DNA of 64,000 nucleotides, from positions 72,532-136,531 of the forward strand of contig NZ_KQ948147.1 of the NCBI RefSeq assembly GCF_001513955.1. Reading direction: 5' to 3'. This DNA comes from Streptomyces pseudovenezuelae (lineage in GTDB: Bacteria > Actinomycetota > Actinomycetes > Streptomycetales > Streptomycetaceae). Under the pieces are notes generated by a model. The model saw only the letters and a program-made list of their open reading frames with translations, made no database searches and had not been told where the DNA came from. This document shows, one piece after another, positions 7,730 through 14,898 of the stretch; position 1 is the stretch's first letter; every line of letters begins with the position of its first letter. The position numbers and the translations under genes are program-made.

Positions 7730-8635
7730 TCAGTTGTGCGGGACGACGGCGACGGGGGCGATGGAGTGGTGCAGGACGGCGTGGGTGACGGGCCCGATGT
7801 GGGCACCGAGCGTGCGGCGGCGGATTCGGCGCCCGACCACGACCAGGGAGGCCTCGCGGGAGGCGTCGACGAGGTGGTTGCCCGGGGTGCCGTAGGACGA
7901 CTCCTCGGTGACCTCGACGTCCGGGAACTTCCGGCGCCACGGGGCCAGGACCTCGGCCAGGGCGGAGCTCTCACGCCGGGCCAGTGCATCGTGGAGTTCG
8001 AGGTCCACGGCCAGGCCGTAGGCGTAGTAGGGGGGCGGGTTCCAGCCGTGCACGACCCGCAGGCAGGTGCCGCGGCGGACGGCGGCGGCGAACGCGAAGG
8101 CGATCAGCTCCTCGTCCGGGCTGTCGATGTCGAGACCGACGACGACCGGGCGGAACGGGGTCGCGGCGGACGGGATGCCGACGGGATCCGTCTCGTGCTC
8201 GTCGGCGGCCTGCTGGTCGGCGCGGACCAGGACGACCGGCCGCTCGGCGTGCGCCACGACGGAGAGCCCCACCGAGCCGACCATGAACCCGCCGATCCCG
8301 CTCAGCCCGCGCGAGCCCAGCACCAGCAGTTCGGCGTCCTTCGCCGCGCCCAGCAGCTCTTCGGCGGGCCGGCCGGACAACTGCCCGATGCTCACGTCGA
8401 GTCCGGGGTGGCGCAGCCGGATGCCTTCCGCCGCCTCCCGGGGGACGCGCTCGGTCCAGTGCTGCTGGGTCTCCGCGCCGAGCAGCGGTGCCTGTGCGAT
8501 GGGCTCGGGCACCGGTTCCCAGACATGGACCAGCCTCAACGGCAGGCCCAGCAGTCCTGCCTCACGTGCGGCCCACTCGGCCGCAGCCCGGCTCTCGCGC
8601 GAGCCGTCGAGACCGGCGGTGACGGTACGGACCAT
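7730..8635 (-). CDS. Tandem universal stress protein (UspA family)
   Basis: A 301-aa two-domain Usp. Domain 1 has a complete nucleotide motif GSRGLSGIGGFMVGSVG. Domain 2 has GRRIRRRTLGAHIGPVTH, which keeps glycines but has lost the usual final G-S. It is the first gene of a Usp-adh-Usp operon read leftwards. The ATG at 8635 is preceded by GGAGGT. Upstream lie a long hairpin (8674-8710) and the DevR-like palindrome (8706-8719, centred about 78 bp from the ATG). Confidence 0.9.
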   Translation of the reverse strand: MVRTVTAGLDGSRESRAAAEWAAREAGLLGLPLRLVHVWEPVPEPIAQAPLLGAETQQHWTERVPREAAEGIRLRHPGLDVSIGQLSGRPAEELLGAAKDAELLVLGSRGLSGIGGFMVGSVGLSVVAHAERPVVLVRADQQAADEHETDPVGIPSAATPFRPVVVGLDIDSPDEELIAFAFAAAVRRGTCLRVVHGWNPPPYYAYGLAVDLELHDALARRESSALAEVLAPWRRKFPDVEVTEESSYGTPGNHLVDASREASLVVVGRRIRRRTLGAHIGPVTHAVLHHSIAPVAVVPHN

Positions 8636-8673
8636 GATCTCCACCTCCTGATTCGAGCGTCGTCCTCGGACAG

Positions 8674-8710
8674 GGCCCACGGCAGGGGTCGTACGTCCCT
8701 GCCGTGGGCC
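8674..8710. terminator. Perfect 14-bp inverted repeat between the DoxX-like and Usp genes
   Basis: GGCCCACGGCAGGG (8674-8687) pairs with CCCTGCCGTGGGCC (8697-8710) around a 9-nt loop. It lies 72 bp beyond the DoxX stop codon and upstream of the Usp gene on the same strand. Termination of the DoxX transcript is the simplest role. Its right arm overlaps the DevR-like box at 8706, so a regulatory role is also possible. Confidence 0.55.
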
Positions 8711-8719
8711 GACCGGCCC
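8706..8719. promoter_or_regulatory. DevR/DosR-like box 1 (Usp-adh-Usp operon)
   Basis: GGGCCGACCGGCCC is an almost perfect palindrome of the form GGGnC-N4-GnCCC, the same frame as the core of the mycobacterial DosR box (GGGACTTTAGTCCC). It is repeated nearly identically at 9501 and 10403. It sits about 70 bp upstream of the Usp start. An 18-bp palindrome, GACCGGCCCGGGCCGGTC (8711-8728), overlaps it. Confidence 0.55.
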
Positions 8720-8781
8720 GGGCCGGTCATCGGTGCGGCGGACCCGTTTCCCCTGAACGGGGCCCGCCGCGCCTCCCGCGG

Positions 8782-9402
8782 TCAGCGCAGCCAGCGGGTG
8801 CGGCTGACGAGCGGGAGCCTGGACCAGAGCCTGCCGAGGCCGAGGGTGTCGCCCGCGGAGACGACGGCCAGGGCGATCAGCACGAGGGCGTAGACGAGGT
8901 GGTAGTCGGCGAAGGGGTTCGTCGACATGCTCGGCGAGCCGTCGGAGAGGTGCTGGGCGGGCGGCCACTCCGCGACCCACATCAGCGCCATCATCACGGT
9001 GCCCGCGACGGCCGCGAAGCGCAGTGCCACGCCGGCGATCAGGGCGAGGCCGATGCCGCACAGACCCAGCATGAACAGCCAGTCGGCCCAGGTGTCCCCG
9101 GCCCAGGAGTGGAAGGTGGACTCCATCGGTCCCGCGGCCACGCCGCCGAGGAAGCCCTTGGTGGGCGAGCCGCCGTCGATCCAGCCCTTGCCGGACGGGG
9201 TGGCGTACCCGAGGCCGAAGGTCTTGTCGAGGAACGCCCACAGGAAGACGAACCCGGTGAGCAGGCGCAGGGAGGCGAACACGTAGGCCGGTGCGTCGCT
9301 GCGCGCCGACACGGTGGACTCGGCTGCGGGGGTGACCCGGCTCCTGCGCAAGGACGGCAGGTGGAAGCCGCGGCTCCGGTGAGGGTGCTCGTGCACGGCC
9401 AT
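8782..9402 (-). CDS. DoxX-family membrane protein
   Basis: A 206-aa protein with about four transmembrane segments: SLRLLTGFVFLWAFLDKTFGLGY, DWLFMLGLCGIGLALIAGVAL, FAAVAGTVMMALMWVAEW, and YHLVYALVLIALAVVSAGDTLGLG. The spacing and the FxWAFxDKxFGLGY motif are typical of actinobacterial DoxX/TQO small-subunit-like proteins. These are linked to membrane redox chemistry (thiosulfate:quinone oxidoreductase, radical detoxification), but the exact role is not known. The ATG at 9402 has GAAGGG upstream. A much longer in-frame reading through the repeat island was rejected. Confidence 0.8.
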   Translation of the reverse strand: MAVHEHPHRSRGFHLPSLRRSRVTPAAESTVSARSDAPAYVFASLRLLTGFVFLWAFLDKTFGLGYATPSGKGWIDGGSPTKGFLGGVAAGPMESTFHSWAGDTWADWLFMLGLCGIGLALIAGVALRFAAVAGTVMMALMWVAEWPPAQHLSDGSPSMSTNPFADYHLVYALVLIALAVVSAGDTLGLGRLWSRLPLVSRTRWLR

Positions 9403-9500
9403 GGTGGTGGTCCCTTCAAGGAGCTCCGGTCGGTGCTTGACGTCCCTCACTCTGCTCGGGTGCGGTGGCGTCCGCCGGGTGCCGAAGGTCGGTGGACGGG

Positions 9501-9514
9501 GGGCTGAACGGCCC
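9501..9514. promoter_or_regulatory. DevR/DosR-like box 2 (DoxX-like gene)
   Basis: GGGCTGAACGGCCC differs by one base from the box at 10403 and lies about 99 bp upstream of the DoxX-like ATG. It is the second of three copies in the cluster. Confidence 0.5.
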
Positions 9515-10402
9515 TGTGTGGAGGGCCGGTTGGGGGAGGCGGTGCCGCCGCGGGGCTTCCGTCGCGAATTCGGCTGCCTTGGAACGGGGTTCGCCTGCGG
9601 GTGCGTCAACTGGGTTCCTTGGGTGGCGTGTAGGGGTACGGCGTCGCGAACTCCCGGGGCTTGCTCGTGGCGGGGGTGGGGGTTGCGCTCCGGGGGTGGG
9701 GTCATGCCGGACCAAGGCGGATCCGAGGTGCTGGCCACGGGAGTTGAGGGGCTCACCGGCGGGGTAGGGCGGTTCTGCCGGTCCGGAGGTGGAGCCGGGC
9801 GGTCACGTCGGCCCAGGGGCGGAGTCGGGTGGCGGCTGTTCCGAAGCCGAGAGTCGAGCGGGTCGACTGAGGGACGGGGCTCCTGGGCCGGAGACCGGGT
9901 GGTGGGCGGGCTGGAGTCGAGTGGGCTGCCCGATGGGCCGGGCTCGGGGCGGGGCGGGGCCGAGCGGGTCGGAGCCGGGGCAGCGCTCGTATCGCGGTTG
10001 CGGGGGCGTGCCTGAGAGGCCGGGGCAGGCGGGGCGGCCGGGTCAGCCCGGCCCCGTCGGGCCGAGGCGGGGGCCTGGCGCGGGGTGCCCAGAACCTGAG
10101 GTGCCGCCTGAAGGGCGGGGTTCCGGGCTGGAGTCGGGCAGCCGTCTTGCTGGAGTCGGGTGGGCTGACCGCTGGTCGTCCCGACCACGGGGCGGAGTCG
10201 GGTGAGGGGTGCACCGGAGTCGGGTGGGCGGCGGCCTGGTGGTGATGCCGGCCGGGGGCGAGCGTCGGGTGTGCCGGAGTCGAGCGGGGCGCCTGTAGGG
10301 CGGGGGCCCGGGCTGGAGGCGGGTGCTGGAGTCGGGGGGCTGTTCCTGCGGGGCGGAGGACGGCCGGGGGCGGCTGTGTTGGTGCCGGGTGGCTTGGTGG
10401 TG
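9515..10402. repeat. G-rich non-coding island with repeated GGAGTCGRG motif
   Basis: This 0.9-kb stretch holds no convincing gene. The plus strand is very rich in G. The motif GGAGTCGRGYGGG or close variants recurs at about 9821, 9850, 9913, 10130, 10152, 10194, 10216, 10276 and 10328, often preceded by GCT. Spacings of 22, 42 and 60 bp suggest decayed units of about 20-22 bp. Open frames on either strand are Pro/Arg/Gly low-complexity and have no family resemblance. Many GGG runs make quadruplexes possible. It separates two DevR-like boxes. Confidence 0.75.
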
Positions 10403-10416
10403 GGGCCGAACGGCCC
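10403..10416. promoter_or_regulatory. DevR/DosR-like box 3 (cNMP-domain and CBS genes)
   Basis: GGGCCGAACGGCCC, about 67 bp upstream of the cNMP-domain gene start at 10483, matches the boxes at 8706 and 9501. The distance to the start is close to that of box 1. Confidence 0.55.
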
Positions 10417-10482
10417 ATGGGACCGGGGTGGGGGCGGGCGGAGGGTGGCTGTAGCAGTACTCCGTCCGTCGAGAGACACGCC

Positions 10483-10947
10483 ATGATCACCACGCCTGCA
10501 CCCAGCATGCTGCGCGCCCTGCCCGCCGAGTACCGGCACCGGCTGATGCGCGTCGCCCGTGAGGTGTCGTTCCCGCAGGGGGCGCGGCTGTTCGAGGAGG
10601 GGGGCCGGGCCGACCGGTTCTGGATCATCCGGACGGGCACCGTCGAGCTCGACATGCGGGTGCCGGGACGCCGGCCGGCCGTCATCGAGGCCCTGCGGCA
10701 CAACGAACTCGTCGGCTGTTCCTGGCTGTTCGCCCCGCACTGCTGGCACCTGGGCGCCGAGGCGACGAGCCCGGTGCGGGCGTACGAGTTCGACGCCACC
10801 GCCGTCCGCCTGATGTGCCAGGAGGACCCGGCCATGGGCAGCGCCGTGGCCCAGTGGGTCGGGGACGTGCTCGCCCACCGACTGCACGCCGCGCGGATCC
10901 GGCTCCTGGACCTGTACGCCCCGTACGGCTCCGGCACCATGGTCTGA
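10483..10947 (+). CDS. Cyclic-nucleotide-binding-domain protein without DNA-binding domain
   Basis: A 154-aa protein that is almost entirely a Crp/Fnr-type beta-roll: FPQGARLFEEGGRADRFWIIRTGTVELD, then VIEALRHNELVGCSWLF. It ends after the dimer-helix region, so the helix-turn-helix of Crp/Fnr is missing. Residues needed for cAMP binding (the RT/RS pair after a GE motif) are not evident; instead one sees WHLGAEATSPVRAYEFD. It may sense another ligand or act as a partner subunit. The ATG at 10483 follows GAGAGACACGCC. A CBS-domain gene follows after 15 bp, giving a likely two-gene operon behind box 3. Confidence 0.75.
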   Translation: MITTPAPSMLRALPAEYRHRLMRVAREVSFPQGARLFEEGGRADRFWIIRTGTVELDMRVPGRRPAVIEALRHNELVGCSWLFAPHCWHLGAEATSPVRAYEFDATAVRLMCQEDPAMGSAVAQWVGDVLAHRLHAARIRLLDLYAPYGSGTMV

Positions 10948-10962
10948 GGGAGAAGTGGCATC

Positions 10963-11676
10963 ATGCACGGCACTCCGCACATCGTCGGCGACGTCATGAC
11001 CCGTACCGTCGCCGCCGTCGGCCGCACGGCCGGCTTCATGGAGATCGTGCGGCTGATGCGGGACCGCAGGGTCAGCGCCGTGCCCGTCGTCGACCGCGGG
11101 GGCCGGGTCGTCGGGGTCGTCTCCGAGGCCGATCTGCTGCCCAAGGAGGAGTTCCGCGACAGCGACCCGGACCGGTACACCCAGCTGCGGCGCCTGCCCG
11201 ACCTGGCGAAGGCCGGAGCCGTCACCGCGGAGGAGCTGATGACCTCACCGGCGCTCACCACGCGCCCGGACGCGACGCTCGCCCAGGCCGCCCGCACCAT
11301 GGCGCACGCCAGGATCAAGCGGCTGCCCGTCGTGGACGAACAGGGCCTGCTGCAGGGCGTCGTCAGCCGGTCCGACCTGCTCAAGGTGTTCCTGCGCGGC
11401 GACGAGGAGATCGCCGAGGAGGTGCGGCGCGAGATCGTGGCGTACCTCTTCCCGCCACCGGCCTCCTCGGTCCGCGTCCGGGTGGACGACGGCGCGGTGC
11501 GGCTCGTCGGCCGGGTCCGGGACACGTCGCTGATCCCCGTGGCCGCCCGGCTGGTACGAGCCGTGGAAGGCGTCGTGGACGTGGACTTCGAACCGGAGAA
11601 GGACACCGAGGAGGACACCCCGTCGGACCCCGCGGTCGCCCAGCGCTCCGGCGCACCTTGGGCCGGTCGGCCCTAG
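10963..11676 (+). CDS. CBS-CBS-BON domain protein
   Basis: A 237-aa protein with two CBS motifs (about residues 8-60, VGDVMTRTVAAV...SAVPVVDRGGRVVGVVSEADLL; and 88-140, AEELMTSPALTTR...KRLPVVDEQGLLQGVVSRSDLL). A BON domain (about 150-210) ends in VRAVEGVVDVDFE. CBS pairs bind adenine nucleotides, and BON domains bind membranes or phospholipids. This architecture is common in actinobacterial hypoxia/dormancy clusters beside Usp genes. It is a soluble sensor-type protein with no catalytic domain. The start has GGGAGAAGTG upstream. Confidence 0.85.
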   Translation: MHGTPHIVGDVMTRTVAAVGRTAGFMEIVRLMRDRRVSAVPVVDRGGRVVGVVSEADLLPKEEFRDSDPDRYTQLRRLPDLAKAGAVTAEELMTSPALTTRPDATLAQAARTMAHARIKRLPVVDEQGLLQGVVSRSDLLKVFLRGDEEIAEEVRREIVAYLFPPPASSVRVRVDDGAVRLVGRVRDTSLIPVAARLVRAVEGVVDVDFEPEKDTEEDTPSDPAVAQRSGAPWAGRP

Positions 11677-11755
11677 TGCGTCCGGCCCCGGCGCGCGATG
11701 ATCGTCCATACGGACTGCCCGCGGTACGTCCGCCACCGGGGAACGAGGGATTGTC

Positions 11756-12457
11756 ATGACCGAGCCAGGCACCTTCACGGAGCAGAACCCGATCCGGGTC
11801 TTCCTGCTGGACGACCACGAGGTCGTACGACGTGGCCTGACCGACCTGCTCGACGCCGAACCGGACATCTCGGTGGTCGGTGACGCCGGCACCGTCGAGC
11901 ACGCCCTGGTGCGCGGCCCGGCACTGCGCCCCCACGTGGCCGTGCTGGACGTACGTCTCCCGGACGGCGACGGCATCACCGTCTGCCGGGAACTGCGCAG
12001 CCAGATGCCGGAGCTGGCCTGTCTGATGCTGACCTCGTTCGACGACGAGGACGCCCTCCTCGACGCCATCATGGCCGGGGCCTCGGGCTATGTCCTCAAG
12101 CAGATCAGGGGATCCGACCTGGTCTCGGCGGTCCGCACGGTCGCCTCCGGCCAGTCCATGCTGGACCCCGCGACCACGGCCCGTCTGATGCGCTCCCTGC
12201 GCGCCGAACCCGCCGAGACGCCGGCGCTCGCGCCCGAACTGGCGAGCCTGTCGCCCCGTGAGCGGGACATCCTCGCGCTGATCGGGGACGGACTGACCAA
12301 CCGCGAGATCGGCAAGAAGCTCTACCTCTCGGAGAAGACCGTCAAGAACCACATCTCCCGGCTGCTGGCCAAGCTCGGCGTCCAGCGCCGCGTCCAGGCC
12401 GCGGTCCTGGCCTCGCAGCTGGAGCACCCGGAGTCGGACGACCGCCCCACCAGGTGA
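11756..12457 (+). CDS. DevR/DosR-like NarL-family response regulator
   Basis: A 233-aa regulator. The receiver domain (about 12-130) has LLDDHEVVRRGL, phospho-Asp in VLDVRLPDGDG, and Lys in YVLKQIRGSDL. The LuxR/GerE helix-turn-helix (about 165-225) is LSPRERDILALIGDGLTNREIGKKLYLSEKTVKNHISRLLAKLGV. VRLPDGDGITVCRELRS, AGASGYVLKQIRG and the recognition helix SEKTVKNHISRLL closely match mycobacterial DosR. No histidine kinase lies beside it, so the partner must be elsewhere. It is the obvious candidate to bind the three palindromes in the preceding cluster. Confidence 0.88.
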   Translation: MTEPGTFTEQNPIRVFLLDDHEVVRRGLTDLLDAEPDISVVGDAGTVEHALVRGPALRPHVAVLDVRLPDGDGITVCRELRSQMPELACLMLTSFDDEDALLDAIMAGASGYVLKQIRGSDLVSAVRTVASGQSMLDPATTARLMRSLRAEPAETPALAPELASLSPRERDILALIGDGLTNREIGKKLYLSEKTVKNHISRLLAKLGVQRRVQAAVLASQLEHPESDDRPTR

Positions 12458-12727
12458 GGGCCCGCCTCCGGAGCTTTCGGCTACGGAGCTCTCGGTTGCG
12501 GGGGCACCGGCGCCGGGGCGATCGGTTGCGGCGCGGGGCGCAGTGTGCGCAGCAGTCGCACGGCAGGGGGCGGTCGATGCCCGGGTACGACCCGCCGCAG
12601 TCCCCTTCCCGCACGACGAGGGACGAGGGCGCAGAGGGGAAGGGCACGGTTGGTTGAATCCCGTGACCGTGTCCGGAATACCGGTCAGTCACCTGCGCGG
12701 AGCTCCGTGCCCGCCTACGCTCGCCCC

Positions 12728-13444
12728 GTGCTGCGCATCACCGACGCCCGAACCGGCGACCCCGTCGACGCCGTCCCCGCCCGCAGGGGCCTGACCCGAG
12801 TCGAAGCCCATGTGCCGGGCTACGACACCTCCGCCCTCCGTGTCCTGCTCGTCGCCGACCTCCTCGTCCGCGCCCTGGAGATCGGCGGCACGCCCGTGTG
12901 GGCGCTGCTCACCGGTGAGCGAGAACAGGCGGAGCTGCACGCGGGCGCCGCCGCCCTCGGCATCCGGCCCTTCGAGGACCGCCGGGACGTCGGCCCGGGC
13001 TGGGGGGAGAGCCAGGTCGTGCATGTCGTCGCGGAGGGCGGTGCGGCCCCGGACGGGATCCGCGTCGCCGTCGCGCCCGTCGGGACGCCGGACCTCCCGG
13101 AGGGCGCCGACCCCGCCGAGGTCCGTCTCGCCCTGCTCACCCCGCCCCGGAACACACCCGCACAGCTCGACGAGGCGGCCCTGGCCGAGGCCCACGGCAC
13201 CCTCGGGCGCTGGCGCCGGGCCGTCGCCGACTGGGCCCGGCACCCGTCCCGGCCCGTCCCCGACAAGGTGCGCGGACGGCTCCGTACCGCCTGGGAGGAC
13301 GACTTGGACGTACCCGAGGTGCTGCGCGTGCTGCGGTGGGTCGAGGAGTCCGATCTGCCGGAGGGCGCCCGGTTCGAGACGTACGCCTACGCGGACCGGC
13401 TGCTCGGCCTCGAACTCACGCGCGACCTGGGGTCCCCGGCATGA
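12728..13444 (+). CDS. CysRS/MshC-like protein lacking catalytic motifs
   Basis: A 238-aa protein starting at a GTG. Its beginning (LRITDARTGDPVDAVPARRGLTRVEAHVPGYD...ALRVLLVADLLVRALEIGGTPVWALLTG) lines up with the N-terminal part of cysteinyl-tRNA synthetases and the mycothiol ligase MshC. Its end (LRTAWEDDLDVPEVLRVLRWVEESDLPEGARFETYAYADRLLGLEL) resembles their anticodon-stem/helical region. The HIGH and KMSKS signatures and the zinc-binding Cys are absent, so it is unlikely to activate cysteine. The relation is inferred by eye. The stop overlaps the sixA ATG (ATGA), implying coupled translation. A role cannot be assigned. Confidence 0.6.
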   Translation: MLRITDARTGDPVDAVPARRGLTRVEAHVPGYDTSALRVLLVADLLVRALEIGGTPVWALLTGEREQAELHAGAAALGIRPFEDRRDVGPGWGESQVVHVVAEGGAAPDGIRVAVAPVGTPDLPEGADPAEVRLALLTPPRNTPAQLDEAALAEAHGTLGRWRRAVADWARHPSRPVPDKVRGRLRTAWEDDLDVPEVLRVLRWVEESDLPEGARFETYAYADRLLGLELTRDLGSPA

Positions 13445-13980
13445 TCGCGCGCACCGCGACGGGCCCGCTGCGCCGCCTGGTCGTGCTCAGACACGCCAAG
13501 TCCGCCTGGCCCGAGGGCGTCGCCGACCACGAACGCCCCCTCGGTCCCCGCGGCCGCCGGGACGCCCCGGAGGCGGGCCGTGTCCTCGCCGCCGCCGACC
13601 TGCTCCCCGACCTCGCCCTGTGCTCCACGGCCGTACGCGCCCGGCACACCTGGGAACTGGCGTCCGCGCAATGGGGCACCCCGCCACCGGTGCGCCTGGA
13701 GCCCGAGCTGTACGGGGCCGACGTACCGGAGCTGCTGTCGGCCCTGCGCGAGACACCTTCCGACGTCGTGGCCCTGCTGCTCGTCGGGCACAACCCCGGC
13801 CTGGAGGAGCTGGTCCTCACCCTGGCCGGGGACGGCGTCGACGACGCGCTGGACGAGGTACGGGTGAAGTTCCCGACGTCGGCGATCGCGGTGCTGGCCT
13901 GGCACGGCACGTCCTGGCGGGGGCTTGAGCCGGGGGCGGCGCTGCTCACGTCCGTGATGGTGCCGCGGGGCAGGACGTGA
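13441..13980 (+). CDS. SixA-type phosphohistidine phosphatase
   Basis: A 179-aa histidine phosphatase-fold protein. The catalytic RHG-type motif is LRHAKSAW (Arg17-His18), and the second catalytic His is in LLLVGHNPGLEEL. SixA-like enzymes remove phosphate from phosphohistidine, for example in phosphotransfer domains, in the cytoplasm. It starts at an ATG overlapping the stop of the CysRS-like gene by 4 bp. Longer in-frame starts lie inside that gene. Confidence 0.85.
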   Translation: MIARTATGPLRRLVVLRHAKSAWPEGVADHERPLGPRGRRDAPEAGRVLAAADLLPDLALCSTAVRARHTWELASAQWGTPPPVRLEPELYGADVPELLSALRETPSDVVALLLVGHNPGLEELVLTLAGDGVDDALDEVRVKFPTSAIAVLAWHGTSWRGLEPGAALLTSVMVPRGRT

Positions 13981-14027
13981 CGAGACGGCCCGTCGGGACG
14001 CCCGCCACGACGGATTAGGCTGGCCGG

Positions 14028-14654
14028 ATGCCGGACGAGTACCGCACAGTGGCCCGCGCGGGTGTGCACGAGACCGAGGTCAACCGCTCCCGCTTCCTGT
14101 GCGCCCTCGCCCCGGCCGCCACCGAGCGGGAGGCCCAGGACTTCGTCGCCTCCGTCCGCAAGGAGCACGCCGACGCCACCCACAACTGCTACGCGTACGT
14201 CATCGGCGCCGACGCCGCGATCCAGAAGGCGAGCGACGACGGCGAACCCGGTGGCACCGCAGGCGTCCCCATGCTCCAGATGCTGCTGCGCCGCGACATG
14301 CGGTACGTCGTCGCCGTCGTCACCCGCTACTACGGCGGCGTCAAGCTCGGCGCGGGCGGACTCATCCGGGCCTACGGCGGCGCGGTCGGCGAGGCCCTGG
14401 ACGCGGTCGGCACCCGCACCCGCCGCCGGTTCCGCCTCGCCACGGTGACGGTCGACCACCAGCGCGCCGGCAAGGTGCAGAACGACCTCCGGTCGACCGG
14501 CCGCGAGGTGCGCGACGTCCGCTACGCCGAGGCGGTCACGATCGAGATCGGCCTGCCGGACGCGGACGTGGAGACGTTCCGGCAATGGCTGGCGGACGCG
14601 ACGGCGGGGACGGCGGGGTTCGCGCTCGGGGGAGAGGCGTACGGAGACGCCTGA
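14028..14654 (+). CDS. YigZ/IMPACT family protein
   Basis: A 208-aa protein with the UPF0029/IMPACT N-terminal domain: EVNRSRFLCALAPAATEREAQDFVASVRKEHADATHNCYAYVIG, then SDDGEPGGTAGVPMLQML, then VVTRYYGGVKLGAGGLIRAYGGAV. A C-terminal DUF1949 ferredoxin-like domain starts at about residue 140. The length is normal. The family is linked to translation and stress control, but its biochemical role in bacteria is not settled. It stands alone on the plus strand between sixA and sbcD. Confidence 0.88.
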   Translation: MPDEYRTVARAGVHETEVNRSRFLCALAPAATEREAQDFVASVRKEHADATHNCYAYVIGADAAIQKASDDGEPGGTAGVPMLQMLLRRDMRYVVAVVTRYYGGVKLGAGGLIRAYGGAVGEALDAVGTRTRRRFRLATVTVDHQRAGKVQNDLRSTGREVRDVRYAEAVTIEIGLPDADVETFRQWLADATAGTAGFALGGEAYGDA

Positions 14655-14898
14655 AGCTTCGCGGATTGCCCTCCTGCCGGCCGCACGACTCGGCGGGGCG
14701 GATGCCCGCCACGCGGGCGGCGGTCACCGCCGGCCTCGGCGGTGACCTCCCCCGAACGCGGGAGGAAAACCGAGGTCTGTGAGGGACCAGGTACCGACCG
14801 GCGCTAGCGTGGTCGGGTGACGACGAGGGAGCCGGTGGCCGGTCCGGTGCCGGCTCCAGGACTGGACTAGGGGTAAACATGCAGGCCGGAGCGCCACG

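Noticed and set aside
9401..10486. Several open frames in the G-rich island on both strands
   Set aside because: Translations are Pro/Arg/Gly/Ser-rich without domains, have no ribosome-binding sites, and follow the repeat motif rather than codon bias.
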